Shown in pieces: positions 44,767 through 52,705 of a DNA stretch of 64,000 nt. The position numbers and the translations under genes are program-made. This DNA is from Sideroxyarcus emersonii (GTDB lineage: Bacteria > Pseudomonadota > Gammaproteobacteria > Burkholderiales > Gallionellaceae). Position 1 is the stretch's first letter. Every line of letters starts with the position of its first letter. Where the stretch lies: the NCBI RefSeq assembly GCF_021654335.1, contig NZ_AP023423.1:1611001-1675000 (forward strand). The letters are read 5' to 3'. Under the pieces are notes generated by a model. The model was given only the letters and a program-made list of their open reading frames with translations. It ran no database searches and was not told the origin of the DNA.

Positions 44767-45321
44767 TCAATCGTAGTCGGGGTAGTTCGGGATGGAGACG
44801 GTGTCGCTATCGAAGATGCCCTTGTCTGCCTTGGTGTGGCAGGCATTGCAGTAGCTCAACGACTTCACATCCTTGTTGCCCTTGATCATCTTTTCAGGAA
44901 TGTCATGGTGCTTGCGCTTGATATAACGCACCTCGGTGATGCGGATCGGCGTTTCATCCTCGGTCGCCACGGCGATCTTGCGCGAACGCTTGTACCAGGA
45001 CTTTTCTGCGGCATTGTCCATCGCGTAATCATAGATGGTCTTCAGCGTTGCCTTGTCCAGCGTGGCATTCTCGCCGAAATGGTCGCTCAGTGCCTTTTCG
45101 TCCAGCAGCTTCGCCCAGGATTTGCTCGGCAGCAGGCCGGGCGGATATGCGTAGTGGCATGAACCGCACTCGTCCGCATATGTCTTGTTGTCGACCGGTT
45201 GCACTTCCTTCTGGCGCGAGAAAGTACCCATCCATGCCCAGAAACCTTCTTCTGCCAATGCAGCACCGCTGCTCGTCAGCAGTGCCATCGCCAATAAAGC
45301 CGCCTTGAATTTGCTTTGCAT
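44767..45321 (-). CDS. Diheme cytochrome c (DHC type)
   Basis: A 184-residue periplasmic protein with a signal peptide (1-23, cleavage after ALA) and two c-type heme sites, CGSCH (52-56) and CNACH (158-162). Its order in the operon, after an SHP-like monoheme protein and with a cytochrome b, matches the known DHC-SHP-cytochrome b clusters of Rhodobacter and Shewanella. It likely passes electrons between the membrane cytochrome and the SHP protein. The second of two ATGs (45321) has GGAG at better spacing than the first (45327). Confidence 0.9.
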   Translation of the reverse strand: MQSKFKAALLAMALLTSSGAALAEEGFWAWMGTFSRQKEVQPVDNKTYADECGSCHYAYPPGLLPSKSWAKLLDEKALSDHFGENATLDKATLKTIYDYAMDNAAEKSWYKRSRKIAVATEDETPIRITEVRYIKRKHHDIPEKMIKGNKDVKSLSYCNACHTKADKGIFDSDTVSIPNYPDYD

Positions 45322-45338
45322 TATCATCTCTCCGATCC

Positions 45339-45743
45339 TTACTTGCTCAACAGGAACTTAAGGACATCGCCTTTTTCCTGCGCCGTACATTCGCGTCCCC
45401 AAGCGTCGTTGCAATTACGCTTGAACCATTTTTCGATCTTCTTTGCATCGGTGAAGCGCTCCGGGTTCGCACTGGGAGCCATCGCCTCGATCACCTTGCC
45501 CGTCTTGTGGTGCTTGCCGGGCTTGCTCAGGTCGTCGCCATGGCAGGTGGTACAGCTCATCTTCTTGCCGTCTTCTTCCTTGCCCTCTTTGAGCCAGTCC
45601 TTCTTGCCGCGCTCGGCATCGAAGCCGGATGCACCTTCGGACTTGTAACGCGCAAACAATTCGTCGGTGGCGGGGGTGGCCGATGCGGCAGTAGCAACCA
45701 GCAGCGTTCCGGCCAATATCATCAATGTTCCAAATGGTTTCAT
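45339..45743 (-). CDS. SHP-like monoheme cytochrome c (DUF1924)
   Basis: A 134-residue periplasmic cytochrome with a signal peptide (1-22, ASA) and one heme site CTTCH (64-68). Two further cysteines (Cys111 and Cys119, RNCNDAWGRECTA) match the disulfide-forming pair of sphaeroides heme protein, a high-spin, oxygen-binding cytochrome. The physiological oxidant/reductant is unknown. GGAG precedes the ATG at 45743. It is 17 bases upstream of the diheme cytochrome gene. Confidence 0.88.
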   Translation of the reverse strand: MKPFGTLMILAGTLLVATAASATPATDELFARYKSEGASGFDAERGKKDWLKEGKEEDGKKMSCTTCHGDDLSKPGKHHKTGKVIEAMAPSANPERFTDAKKIEKWFKRNCNDAWGRECTAQEKGDVLKFLLSK

Positions 45744-45754
45744 CGTCGTCTCCG

Positions 45755-46375
45755 TTACCAGGTGATCTTGATCGCAGCAACCATCAGCAATGCGCCCAGT
45801 TCGGCGATACCCGCATGGCTGACCGGTACGGCAGAGTTCTTCGACTTGTTCACGGCATAAGCCATCATCGCAGCTCCCGTCACACCCAGCAATATGTGCT
45901 GATTATCGGGGTCGGCGATGCCGTCTGCCACATGGAAGTCGTCCCAGTGCGTGATCAGGCCGGTGATGATCGCCGCCCCTGCCATTGCCACGGTCGCTTT
46001 CGCCAGTTTGGCATGGGTGCCGTTGGTCTGGCGCGGCTGCTGGGCTACCGCGGCGCAATTGGTCTCACATCCTTCGCCGGGCGCGGTCAGCGCAGTCATG
46101 CCGGCCAGCACGATGGTGCCCAGGCCCAGATACTGGTGCACCTTGGCCCCCGTGATCAGCGGCGGTTCGAAGCTGGAATTCTTCACCACGGACGCACTGT
46201 TCGATTTGCCACCCAGCACTTCCTGGTCGTTTGCGGCAAGCTTGAACGAATCGTAATCCTTGATATATGCATCGGACACGCGCGGCAGCTCGAATGCCGC
46301 ATCCTGCGCGAATGCCGTACCAGATAGCGCCACCAGGCACATCACGGCAGCATTCATGAACTTGATACCTTTCAT
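45755..46375 (-). CDS. Membrane protein of unknown function with conserved-looking histidines
   Basis: A 206-residue protein with a cleavable or anchor N-terminal segment (6-22), a periplasmic-like region (24-78), and four hydrophobic helices (about 82-97, 124-142, 158-175 and 188-203). Histidines stand at or next to helix ends: His80, His121, His143, His148, His160 and His187. Two cysteines (103 and 107) sit in the loop GEGCETNCAAV. Placement between the cytochrome b561 and SHP genes suggests a heme- or quinone-handling subunit, but I recognise no named family. The ATG at 46375 has GAGGAGTG upstream. Confidence 0.7.
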   Translation of the reverse strand: MKGIKFMNAAVMCLVALSGTAFAQDAAFELPRVSDAYIKDYDSFKLAANDQEVLGGKSNSASVVKNSSFEPPLITGAKVHQYLGLGTIVLAGMTALTAPGEGCETNCAAVAQQPRQTNGTHAKLAKATVAMAGAAIITGLITHWDDFHVADGIADPDNQHILLGVTGAAMMAYAVNKSKNSAVPVSHAGIAELGALLMVAAIKITW

Positions 46376-46385
46376 TTAACACTCC

Positions 46386-47021
46386 TCATTTATCGTTTTG
46401 ACTAGTGGAACTGGTTAGCGATAGAGACTTCTTCTTCCCGGTGAGCATCGCCCTCACAAGGTTCTCATTGTGCTGGATGCTGCCCACTGCAACGCCAAGG
46501 ACGTGCAGCAGAACGAGCACCAAGCCAACGTTAGGAAGGATTTCATGCAGATGGCGGGACGCATAGCTGGTTTCATCGCTCACAAGGTTCGCCAGAAATG
46601 CCAGCGGCCCCCCGAAGTCGATCGTCCCCAGCGTCAGCAATCCCGATGCAAAGATCAGCGCGAGCAGCCCGATCAGGGCGAACACCATCAATGCCCCAGC
46701 CGGGTTATGCCCGTAATAATGTTTCGGATGTCCCTTGAACATCGCCCGCGCGTAAGCGAGCACCTCACCCAGCGGGAATATGAAGGAACGGAAACGGGCA
46801 TATTCGCTGCCCTTGAATCCCCAATAGACCCGCGCAGCCAGCAATACGCACAGGGCATAGCCGACGAACTCATGGATCGCGGCTGCATGCATTTCGCCGG
46901 AAATGAAAGCCGTCACGCAACCCAATACCATGGACCAATGGAAGCAGCGGATGAACAGATCCCACACTTTGACCGTTGCGGCTTCCTCGTTCCGGGCATG
47001 GTTTGTATTCACTTGCTGCAT
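46386..47021 (-). CDS. Cytochrome b561 family membrane protein
   Basis: A 211-residue di-heme b-type cytochrome with four main helices. Ligand-like histidines include His28 in RCFHWSMVLG, His45 and His50 near the end of helix I/II, and the HLHEILPNVGLVLVLLHVLG segment in the C-terminal helix. It is the first gene of the cluster and probably donates quinol electrons to the DHC and SHP cytochromes. The ATG at 47021 follows AGGTGGC. The 230-base upstream region is AT-rich with GATTAAA at 47111-47117 and 47129-47135; no clear operator could be defined. Confidence 0.9.
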   Translation of the reverse strand: MQQVNTNHARNEEAATVKVWDLFIRCFHWSMVLGCVTAFISGEMHAAAIHEFVGYALCVLLAARVYWGFKGSEYARFRSFIFPLGEVLAYARAMFKGHPKHYYGHNPAGALMVFALIGLLALIFASGLLTLGTIDFGGPLAFLANLVSDETSYASRHLHEILPNVGLVLVLLHVLGVAVGSIQHNENLVRAMLTGKKKSLSLTSSTSQNDK

Positions 47022-47251
47022 AAGCCACCTGAAAATTGATAAACAAATGACCTGCCCCAGTCTGTCATGCGCGCCTCCGAGATGCTGCGCTGCGCGCCCC
47101 AGCCAAGGTAGATTAAATTAATTCGATTGATTAAAGCAGGTTATATCCAAAGAACCGTACTGACCTGAACGGAATTTTACCTGAAATTTAACATTTTCAA
47201 AGTTGCAGTGTTGTATTTCTGCACCATGCCGATACGCATCGACAACCACCA

Positions 47252-48445
47252 TCAAACCTCCGCCGTTGCTGGCTTGCAGAACAATGCCAGCGCAGCGAGC
47301 ACGCAAAAAACCATGCCAGCATAAAAGGTAAACGAGGCTCCCAGTCGATCCCATAACAGTCCCGCCAGCACGCTGGCGACCAGCATCGCCAAGCCGCTCA
47401 TCAGGTTGAAGAAACCATAAGCCGTGCCGCGCAGATCGGCAGGCGTCGCATCGGCCACCATGCGCGCCAGCAACCCCTGCGTGATGCCAAGGTGCACGCC
47501 CCACAGGGCAACGCCGGCCAGCACTGTCACCCAATGGTCGTTGGCCGCCAATATCAGATCGGCCGCACTCAGCACCGCCAGGCCCAGCGCCAACAACCTG
47601 GTGTGGCTCATGCTGTCGGAAAGTTTGCCGAACGGGTAAGCGGAGGCCGCGTAGATCACGTTCATCGCCACCATCACCAGCGGCACCAGCGCCACGGGAA
47701 TCCCTCCCTGCGCGGCACGCAGCACCAGAAACGCTTCGCTGAACCGCGCCAGGGTGAAAACCGCTCCAATGCCAACCAGCCACCAATAGGCGCTACCGAG
47801 GCGCCGCAGATTATCGCGGCTGATCGGATTGCTCGGCTGGTGCAACTCCGTCCGCTCCGGCTCATGCACACCGAACAGCAGCAGTGCCACCGCCAGCAAT
47901 CCCGGAATCACCGCCACCCAGAACACGGCACGGAAATCGTTGGCCCACAGCAGCATCAAGCCGACGCCCAGCAACGGGCCGAGGAAGGCCCCGACCGTAT
48001 CCAGCGATTGGCGCAGGCCGAATGCCGCACCGCGTATCCCGGCAGGCGCAATCTGCGCGATCAAGGCATCGCGCGGCGCCCCGCGCACTCCCTTGCCGAC
48101 GCGGTCGATGAACCGCGCCGTCAGCACCGTGCCCACTCCCGAAGCCAATGCGAACATCGGCTTGGTCAAGGCGCCCATGGCATAGCCGATCAAGGCCAGC
48201 TCCTTGCGCTTGCCGAGATAATCGCTCAATGCCCCCGAGAACACCTTGACCAGCAACGCCGTGGCTTCGGCAATGCCCTCGATCATGCCGACTGTCAACG
48301 CGCTCGCCCCCAGCACCGTGACCATGAACAAAGGCAGCAGGCTGTGGATCATTTCCGAAGAGACATCCATCAGCAGGCTGACGAAGCCCAGCATCCAGAC
48401 GCCCCTGGGTATCCTGGCGAGGGACTCTTTAGCGATGTTGCCCAT
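47252..48445 (-). CDS. Major facilitator superfamily transporter
   Basis: A 397-residue MFS protein with twelve hydrophobic helices. The loop 2-3 motif is GALSDYLGKRKELALIGY, and RFIDRVGKGVRGAPRDALIA in loop 4-5 is characteristic of a subgroup without a known substrate. The start codon overlaps the stop codon of yaiI by one base. Substrate unknown; drug, sugar-phosphate or metabolite export are all possible. Confidence 0.88.
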   Translation of the reverse strand: MGNIAKESLARIPRGVWMLGFVSLLMDVSSEMIHSLLPLFMVTVLGASALTVGMIEGIAEATALLVKVFSGALSDYLGKRKELALIGYAMGALTKPMFALASGVGTVLTARFIDRVGKGVRGAPRDALIAQIAPAGIRGAAFGLRQSLDTVGAFLGPLLGVGLMLLWANDFRAVFWVAVIPGLLAVALLLFGVHEPERTELHQPSNPISRDNLRRLGSAYWWLVGIGAVFTLARFSEAFLVLRAAQGGIPVALVPLVMVAMNVIYAASAYPFGKLSDSMSHTRLLALGLAVLSAADLILAANDHWVTVLAGVALWGVHLGITQGLLARMVADATPADLRGTAYGFFNLMSGLAMLVASVLAGLLWDRLGASFTFYAGMVFCVLAALALFCKPATAEV

Positions 48446-48936
48446 TACGCATCCCCGGCAATATCCGTGCGCCCGGAACTGGCCGAAGGATGAGGGTGCC
48501 TCGCCAGGAACCTGTCCAGCTGGTTCGCGAACGCCTGTCGGTCGTTCTGACTCAGCGACGGGGGGCCGCCGGTTTCCACGCCGCTGCTGCGCAAACCGTC
48601 CATGAAGTTGCGCATGGTCAGCCGTTCCTGGATGGTATCCCGGGTATACAGCTCGCCGCGCGGGTTCAGTGCATGCCCTCCCCGTTTGATCACGTCAGCG
48701 GCAAGCGGGATATCGGCCGTGACCACCAGATCGCCAGGCTCGACCAGTTGCGCGATCTTGTTGTCGGCCACATCAAAACCCGCCGGCACCTGCATGGCAC
48801 GGATATGCTTCGACGGCGGGCAATACAGCAACTTGTTCGCCACCAGCGTCAACTGGATCTGCCGCCGATCCGCCGCACGGAACAGGATTTCCTTGACCAC
48901 CTTCGGACACGCATCGGCATCCACCCAAATCTGCAT
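48445..48936 (-). CDS. yaiI: YaiI/UPF0178 family protein
   Basis: A 163-residue member of the UPF0178 family, with a PIN-like nuclease fold suggested by [16 protein letters not shown] at the N terminus and [18 protein letters not shown] in the middle, giving conserved acidic residues. The reaction is not known. It overlaps the MFS gene by one base and follows a small membrane protein gene by 18 bases. Confidence 0.92.
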   Translation of the reverse strand: MQIWVDADACPKVVKEILFRAADRRQIQLTLVANKLLYCPPSKHIRAMQVPAGFDVADNKIAQLVEPGDLVVTADIPLAADVIKRGGHALNPRGELYTRDTIQERLTMRNFMDGLRSSGVETGGPPSLSQNDRQAFANQLDRFLARHPHPSASSGRTDIAGDA

Positions 48937-48954
48937 TGTTTGTTCCTTGCTGCG

Positions 48955-49344
48955 CTAGTTGCGCCTGGCTGCCAGGCGATAGAAAACATACGGTGCGACC
49001 GCCACCCAAAGCAGGATCGACGGCCACAGACGTCCGCTCATTACATCATAGTTCGCCAGCAATTCCGGCCAGGGATGCCCCGCAGCGTAATGAAAGAACA
49101 GGAACTCGAACCCCGCTGTCAGCACCATCCAGAACAGCCCGGCGAGCCATGCCTGCTTCGCAGAAACGAACGGCCAGCGCCGCACGTACAGGTAGATCAC
49201 CGCACCCAGCAGCAGGATGCCGCTCAAGCAGGAAAGCTGGTCTGCCAGCAATGCGGGAAGCCGCCTGCCATAAGTGAGGTCGCGCAATGCGCCATTGACC
49301 GTGGCGACCGCCAGCATCGCGAACCACGCGGCCAGATAACGCAC
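48955..49344 (-). CDS. Small membrane protein of unknown function
   Basis: A 129-residue protein with four hydrophobic helices (about 3-20, 36-53, 65-85 and 108-124) and short loops (RDLTYGRRLPALLADQ; HYAAGHPWPELLANYDVMSG). No ATG gives the first helix; a GTG at 49344 with AGGA ten bases upstream is the best start, making it two bases from the end of the flavin-reductase-like gene. The reading frame continues upstream through that gene out of phase with it. Function unknown. Confidence 0.65.
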   Translation of the reverse strand: MRYLAAWFAMLAVATVNGALRDLTYGRRLPALLADQLSCLSGILLLGAVIYLYVRRWPFVSAKQAWLAGLFWMVLTAGFEFLFFHYAAGHPWPELLANYDVMSGRLWPSILLWVAVAPYVFYRLAARRN

Positions 49345-49346
49345 GT

Positions 49347-49883
49347 TCAGGCCATCCTGGAAGGCAGTTTGATCGTATCGCCCGCCACCATGAACACGCC
49401 CCTGCCCTGGTGATGCAGCGTACGCGAGTTCTTCCGGGCGGGATCGATCCAGGCCTTGACCACTTCCAGCACGAAGAAATTGTACTTGTTCACCATCCGC
49501 GCATCGACCACCCTGCATTCGAGATTGGCGAAACATTCGTCGATCAGCGGTACGGCCACTTCGGCCGCAGGCATCGCCGTCAGCTTGAACTTGCTGAACT
49601 TGTCCACCTTGCTGCCCGAACAGTTGCCCACGCCCACCACCTGCTTCGCCAGCTCCACCGACGGGATGTTGAGCACGCACTCCTTCGTCGCCACCAGCGC
49701 GTCGAAGCTGTGGTTGCGCCCGCTGATCACGCATCCCACCAGCGGCGGCACGAACTCCATCATCGTGTGCCACGACTGGGCCATGATGTTCGCCTTGCCC
49801 CTGTGTGCGGTCGTCATCATCACCACCGGCCCGGTTTCCAGCAAGCCGTAGGCCTTGGACAACGGAAAGATTTTTTTAGCCAT
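49347..49883 (-). CDS. Flavin reductase-like FMN-binding protein
   Basis: A 178-residue split-barrel flavoprotein of the DIM6/NTAB flavin-reductase family. Typical segments are PVVMMTTAHRGKANIMAQSW, PPLVGCVISGRNHSFDAL and ECVLNIPSVELAKQVVGVG. The ATG at 49883 follows AGGAGTGTTGAA, a strong ribosome site; an upstream open frame to 49997 lacks one. Likely an NAD(P)H:flavin reductase or FMN-dependent accessory protein. Confidence 0.85.
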   Translation of the reverse strand: MAKKIFPLSKAYGLLETGPVVMMTTAHRGKANIMAQSWHTMMEFVPPLVGCVISGRNHSFDALVATKECVLNIPSVELAKQVVGVGNCSGSKVDKFSKFKLTAMPAAEVAVPLIDECFANLECRVVDARMVNKYNFFVLEVVKAWIDPARKNSRTLHHQGRGVFMVAGDTIKLPSRMA

Positions 49884-50004
49884 TTCAACACTCCTTTCAT
49901 TGAAGGAATAGCGAAATTCCCGCTTGTCGAACTTGCCCATCGCGTAAAATCCTCGCCGCACTATAACGCCGTACTCTGCCAATAACCATATCCCCACCGC
50001 GTCT

Positions 50005-50041
50005 GCCGAAGTAGCACGTTTCTTTTCAGAACAGAGCCCGC
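50005..50041. repeat. Duplicated 5' end of dinG (copy 1, left of TA module)
   Basis: Thirty-seven bases identical at 34 positions to 50786-50822, the beginning of dinG. It reads AEVARFFSEQSP in the dinG frame and then hits a stop, so it is a remnant and not a gene. Together with the real dinG start it brackets the DUF433/DUF5615 module. Confidence 0.85.
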
Positions 50042-50086
50042 ATCCAGCCAGACATTCATAGCGTGCGCGATATGGGAAAACATTGT

Positions 50087-50104
50087 GCGGATTTCCGCTA
50101 AAAT
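50087..50104 (+). promoter_or_regulatory. Possible promoter/operator of the TA module
   Basis: GCGGA-TT-TCCGC (50087-50098) is a perfect short palindrome abutting TAAAAT (50099-50104), a plausible -10 element 33 bases before the antitoxin start. Autorepression at such a site would be usual for a TA operon; this is inferred. Confidence 0.4.
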
Positions 50105-50137
50105 AACCGCAGCCACATACCCACCAGGAACTGCGCC

Positions 50138-50368
50138 ATGAGACAACTTGATCGTATTACAACCGATCCCGCCATGATGGGTGGCAAGCCGTGCATCCGC
50201 GGGCAGCGTGTAACCGTCGGCATGCTCATCGGATTGGTCGCCAGCGGCAAGACCACGCCGCAGATTCTGGCCTTGTATCCCTACCTTGAAGCAGAAGACA
50301 TCACCCAGGCATTGCGCTATGCCGCATGGCGTGCAGAAGAAATCGAGCTGCCTTTGGCTGCAGCATGA
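50138..50368 (+). CDS. DUF433 antitoxin
   Basis: A 76-residue protein with the DUF433 (VapB-like, helix-turn-helix) pattern: ITTDPAMMGGKPCIRGQRVT followed by VGMLIGLVASGKTTPQIL and a C-terminal YLEAEDITQALRYAAW. Such proteins are usually the antitoxin and DNA-binding partner of a DUF5615 PIN-like toxin, which follows here with a four-base overlap. AGGAA lies upstream of the ATG. Confidence 0.9.
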   Translation: MRQLDRITTDPAMMGGKPCIRGQRVTVGMLIGLVASGKTTPQILALYPYLEAEDITQALRYAAWRAEEIELPLAAA

Positions 50369-50742
50369 CGCTGCGCATACTTGTCGACATGAACCTCTCG
50401 CCCTCGTGGGTAGAGTTTTTGCGTCAGGCGGGTTTTGAGGCGGAGCACTGGTTTCGAGTTGGCGCCACCAATGCGCCAGATAGCGAACTTTTCGCATGGG
50501 CGCGCGATAACAATTACATCGTTTTCACCCACGATCTGGATTTTGGCGCACTGCTGGCTGCGACTCATGCGGTATCCCCCAGCGTTTTCCAAATACGTAC
50601 CGACGATGTCAGCCCTGAGTCTCTTGCTCCACGCGCACTCGATCTGTTGCGTCGCTTCACTCCGCAACTTGCTTCAGGCGCCCTTGTTGTTGTCGACGAG
50701 ATGCGTGAACGCGTGCGCATCCTGCCGCTCGATAATAATTGA
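50365..50742 (+). CDS. DUF5615 PIN-like toxin
   Basis: A 125-residue PIN-like nuclease. The acidic residues expected for the metal site are seen in RILVDMNLSPSWVEFL (Asp8), TNAPDSELFAWA and FTHDLDFGALL. It overlaps the DUF433 gene by four bases (ATGA), the standard antitoxin-first arrangement. RNA cleavage is the family's presumed activity. It ends 37 bases before the dinG start. Confidence 0.88.
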   Translation: MTLRILVDMNLSPSWVEFLRQAGFEAEHWFRVGATNAPDSELFAWARDNNYIVFTHDLDFGALLAATHAVSPSVFQIRTDDVSPESLAPRALDLLRRFTPQLASGALVVVDEMRERVRILPLDNN

Positions 50743-50779
50743 TCCTCGTAACCACTTCTGATTCCCTGAACTGTTTCTT

Positions 50780-52705
50780 GTGACCGCCGAAGTAGAACGC
50801 CTCTTTTCAGAACAGAGCCCGCTTGCCACCGAAGTCGCATCGTTCCGTCCGCGCGCGCAGCAGCGCGAGATGGCGCTGGCCGTAGCTGAGGCGATACGCG
50901 ACAACGCGATCCTGATCGCCGAGGCCGGCACCGGTACCGGCAAGACCTTCGCCTATCTGGTGCCGGCGCTGCTGGCCGGCGGCAAGGTGGTGATTTCCAC
51001 CGGCACCAAGAACCTGCAGGATCAGCTGTTCCAGAAAGACCTGCCGATGGTGCGCGACGCGCTGAAGGCACCGGTGTCGGTGGCGTTGCTCAAGGGGCGT
51101 TCGAACTATGTGTGCCACTACCATCTGGAACTGGCGCAGTCGAACGGACTTTTCAAGACCAGGGAAGACGTGCGCCATCTGGCGAAGATCGTGGATTATG
51201 CCAAGGTGACGCAAAGCGGCGACAAGAGCGGGCTGGCCGATGTGCCTGAGAATGCGCCGATCTGGATGCATGTGACGTCGACGCGCGACAACTGCCTCGG
51301 ACAGGAGTGTCCGCAACACAACGAATGCTTCGTGCTCAAGGCGCGCAAGGAGGCGATGGAGGCCGATGTAGTGGTGGTGAACCATCACCTGTTCTTCGCC
51401 GACGTGATGCTGCGCGACGAAGGCGTGGCGGAGCTGCTGCCTGCCTGCAACACGGTGATCTTTGACGAAGCGCACCAGTTGCCCGAAACGGCGAGCCTGT
51501 TCTTCGGCGAGAGCCTCTCCACTTCGCAACTGTTCGATCTTTCGCAGGATGCGCGCATCGAGGCGCTGACCTCGGCCAAGGATTTCGCGGCACTGCCGGC
51601 GGCATGCGATGAGCTGGATAAATCTTCCCGCGACCTGCGCCTTGCCTTCAAGAAGGAAGGCCGCATGGCTGCGGATGCGACAGCAAACATCAAGGATTTT
51701 GCGCCCGCGCTGAAGACGGTGGGCGAGAAACTGGAAAAACTCGCCGGCTTGCTGGAGAAACAGGCGGAGCGCAGCGAAGGGCTGGAGAATTGCTGGCAGC
51801 GGTCGCGGGCATTGACACAACAGTTCAGGCACTGGCAGGACGGCGATGTGCCGGAGACGGTGCGCTGGCTGGAGGTCTTCCACCACTCGCTGCAGCTCAA
51901 CACCACGCCGCTGTCCATCGCCGACATCTTCGCCAAGCAGATCGGCGGCCACCCACGCGCCTGGATCTTCACTTCGGCGACGCTGGCGGTAAAGCAGGAC
52001 TTCAGCCATTACCAGGGCGAGATGGGCCTGGCGGAAGCGCGCACGGCATGTTGGGACAGCCCCTTCAATTACCAGGAGCAAGGTCTGTTGTATGTGCCGC
52101 AGAACCTGCCTGATCCGAACAGCGACGGCTACACCGATGCGGTAGTGCAGGCTGCGCTGCCGATGATCGAGGCCAGCCGCGGACGCGCCTTCCTGCTGTT
52201 CACCAGCCTGCGCGCGATGCAGCGCGCTTACGAGATATTGCAGGCCGAATTCGAGCGCCGGAACCTGAAGTACCCCTTGTTCATCCAGGGCGAAAGCTCA
52301 CGCACCGAACTGCTCAGCCGCTTCCGCGACCACGGTAATGCGGTTCTGCTGGGCAGCCAGTCGTTCTGGGAAGGGGTGGATGTGCGCGGCGAAGCATTGT
52401 CGCTGGTGATCATCGACAAGCTGCCGTTCGCTCCGCCCGACGACCCGGTGCTGGCTGCGCGCATCGAGCAGCTGAAGAAACAGGGACGCAATGCGTTCAT
52501 GGAATACCAGTTGCCGCGCACCATCATCAACCTGAAACAGGGCGCGGGACGACTGATCCGCGACGAGAACGACCGGGGAGTGCTGATGATCTGCGACCCG
52601 CGCCTGATCTCCAAGCATTATGGCAAGCGCATCTGGCAAAGCCTGCCTCCGTTCAGGCGCACGCGCGACGAGGCGGAAGCGGTCGCCTTCTTCAATAAGG
52701 CCTAA
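50780..52705 (+). CDS. dinG: DinG/YoaA-family ATP-dependent DNA helicase
   Basis: A 641-residue XPD-like superfamily 2 helicase. Walker A is AEAGTGTGKT (47-56), the Walker B box is DEAH in TVIFDEAHQL, and motif VI is near QGAGRLIRDENDRG. The iron-sulfur cluster cysteines are in YVCHYHLEL and CLGQECPQHNECF. The best start is GTG at 50780 (MTAEVERLFSEQSP); the ribosome site is poor, which could reflect disturbance of the original upstream region by the TA module. Its last four bases overlap the convergent cyclase gene. Confidence 0.92.
   Translation: MTAEVERLFSEQSPLATEVASFRPRAQQREMALAVAEAIRDNAILIAEAGTGTGKTFAYLVPALLAGGKVVISTGTKNLQDQLFQKDLPMVRDALKAPVSVALLKGRSNYVCHYHLELAQSNGLFKTREDVRHLAKIVDYAKVTQSGDKSGLADVPENAPIWMHVTSTRDNCLGQECPQHNECFVLKARKEAMEADVVVVNHHLFFADVMLRDEGVAELLPACNTVIFDEAHQLPETASLFFGESLSTSQLFDLSQDARIEALTSAKDFAALPAACDELDKSSRDLRLAFKKEGRMAADATANIKDFAPALKTVGEKLEKLAGLLEKQAERSEGLENCWQRSRALTQQFRHWQDGDVPETVRWLEVFHHSLQLNTTPLSIADIFAKQIGGHPRAWIFTSATLAVKQDFSHYQGEMGLAEARTACWDSPFNYQEQGLLYVPQNLPDPNSDGYTDAVVQAALPMIEASRGRAFLLFTSLRAMQRAYEILQAEFERRNLKYPLFIQGESSRTELLSRFRDHGNAVLLGSQSFWEGVDVRGEALSLVIIDKLPFAPPDDPVLAARIEQLKKQGRNAFMEYQLPRTIINLKQGAGRLIRDENDRGVLMICDPRLISKHYGKRIWQSLPPFRRTRDEAEAVAFFNKA
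50786..50822. repeat. Direct repeat copy 2, at start of intact dinG
   Basis: The functional partner of the repeat at 50005-50041; 781 bases separate the two. Only three substitutions distinguish them. Confidence 0.85.

Noticed and set aside
47022..47251. FNR-type site in front of the cytochrome operon
   Set aside because: The AT-rich stretch has repeated GATTAAA but no TTGAT-N4-ATCAA arrangement.
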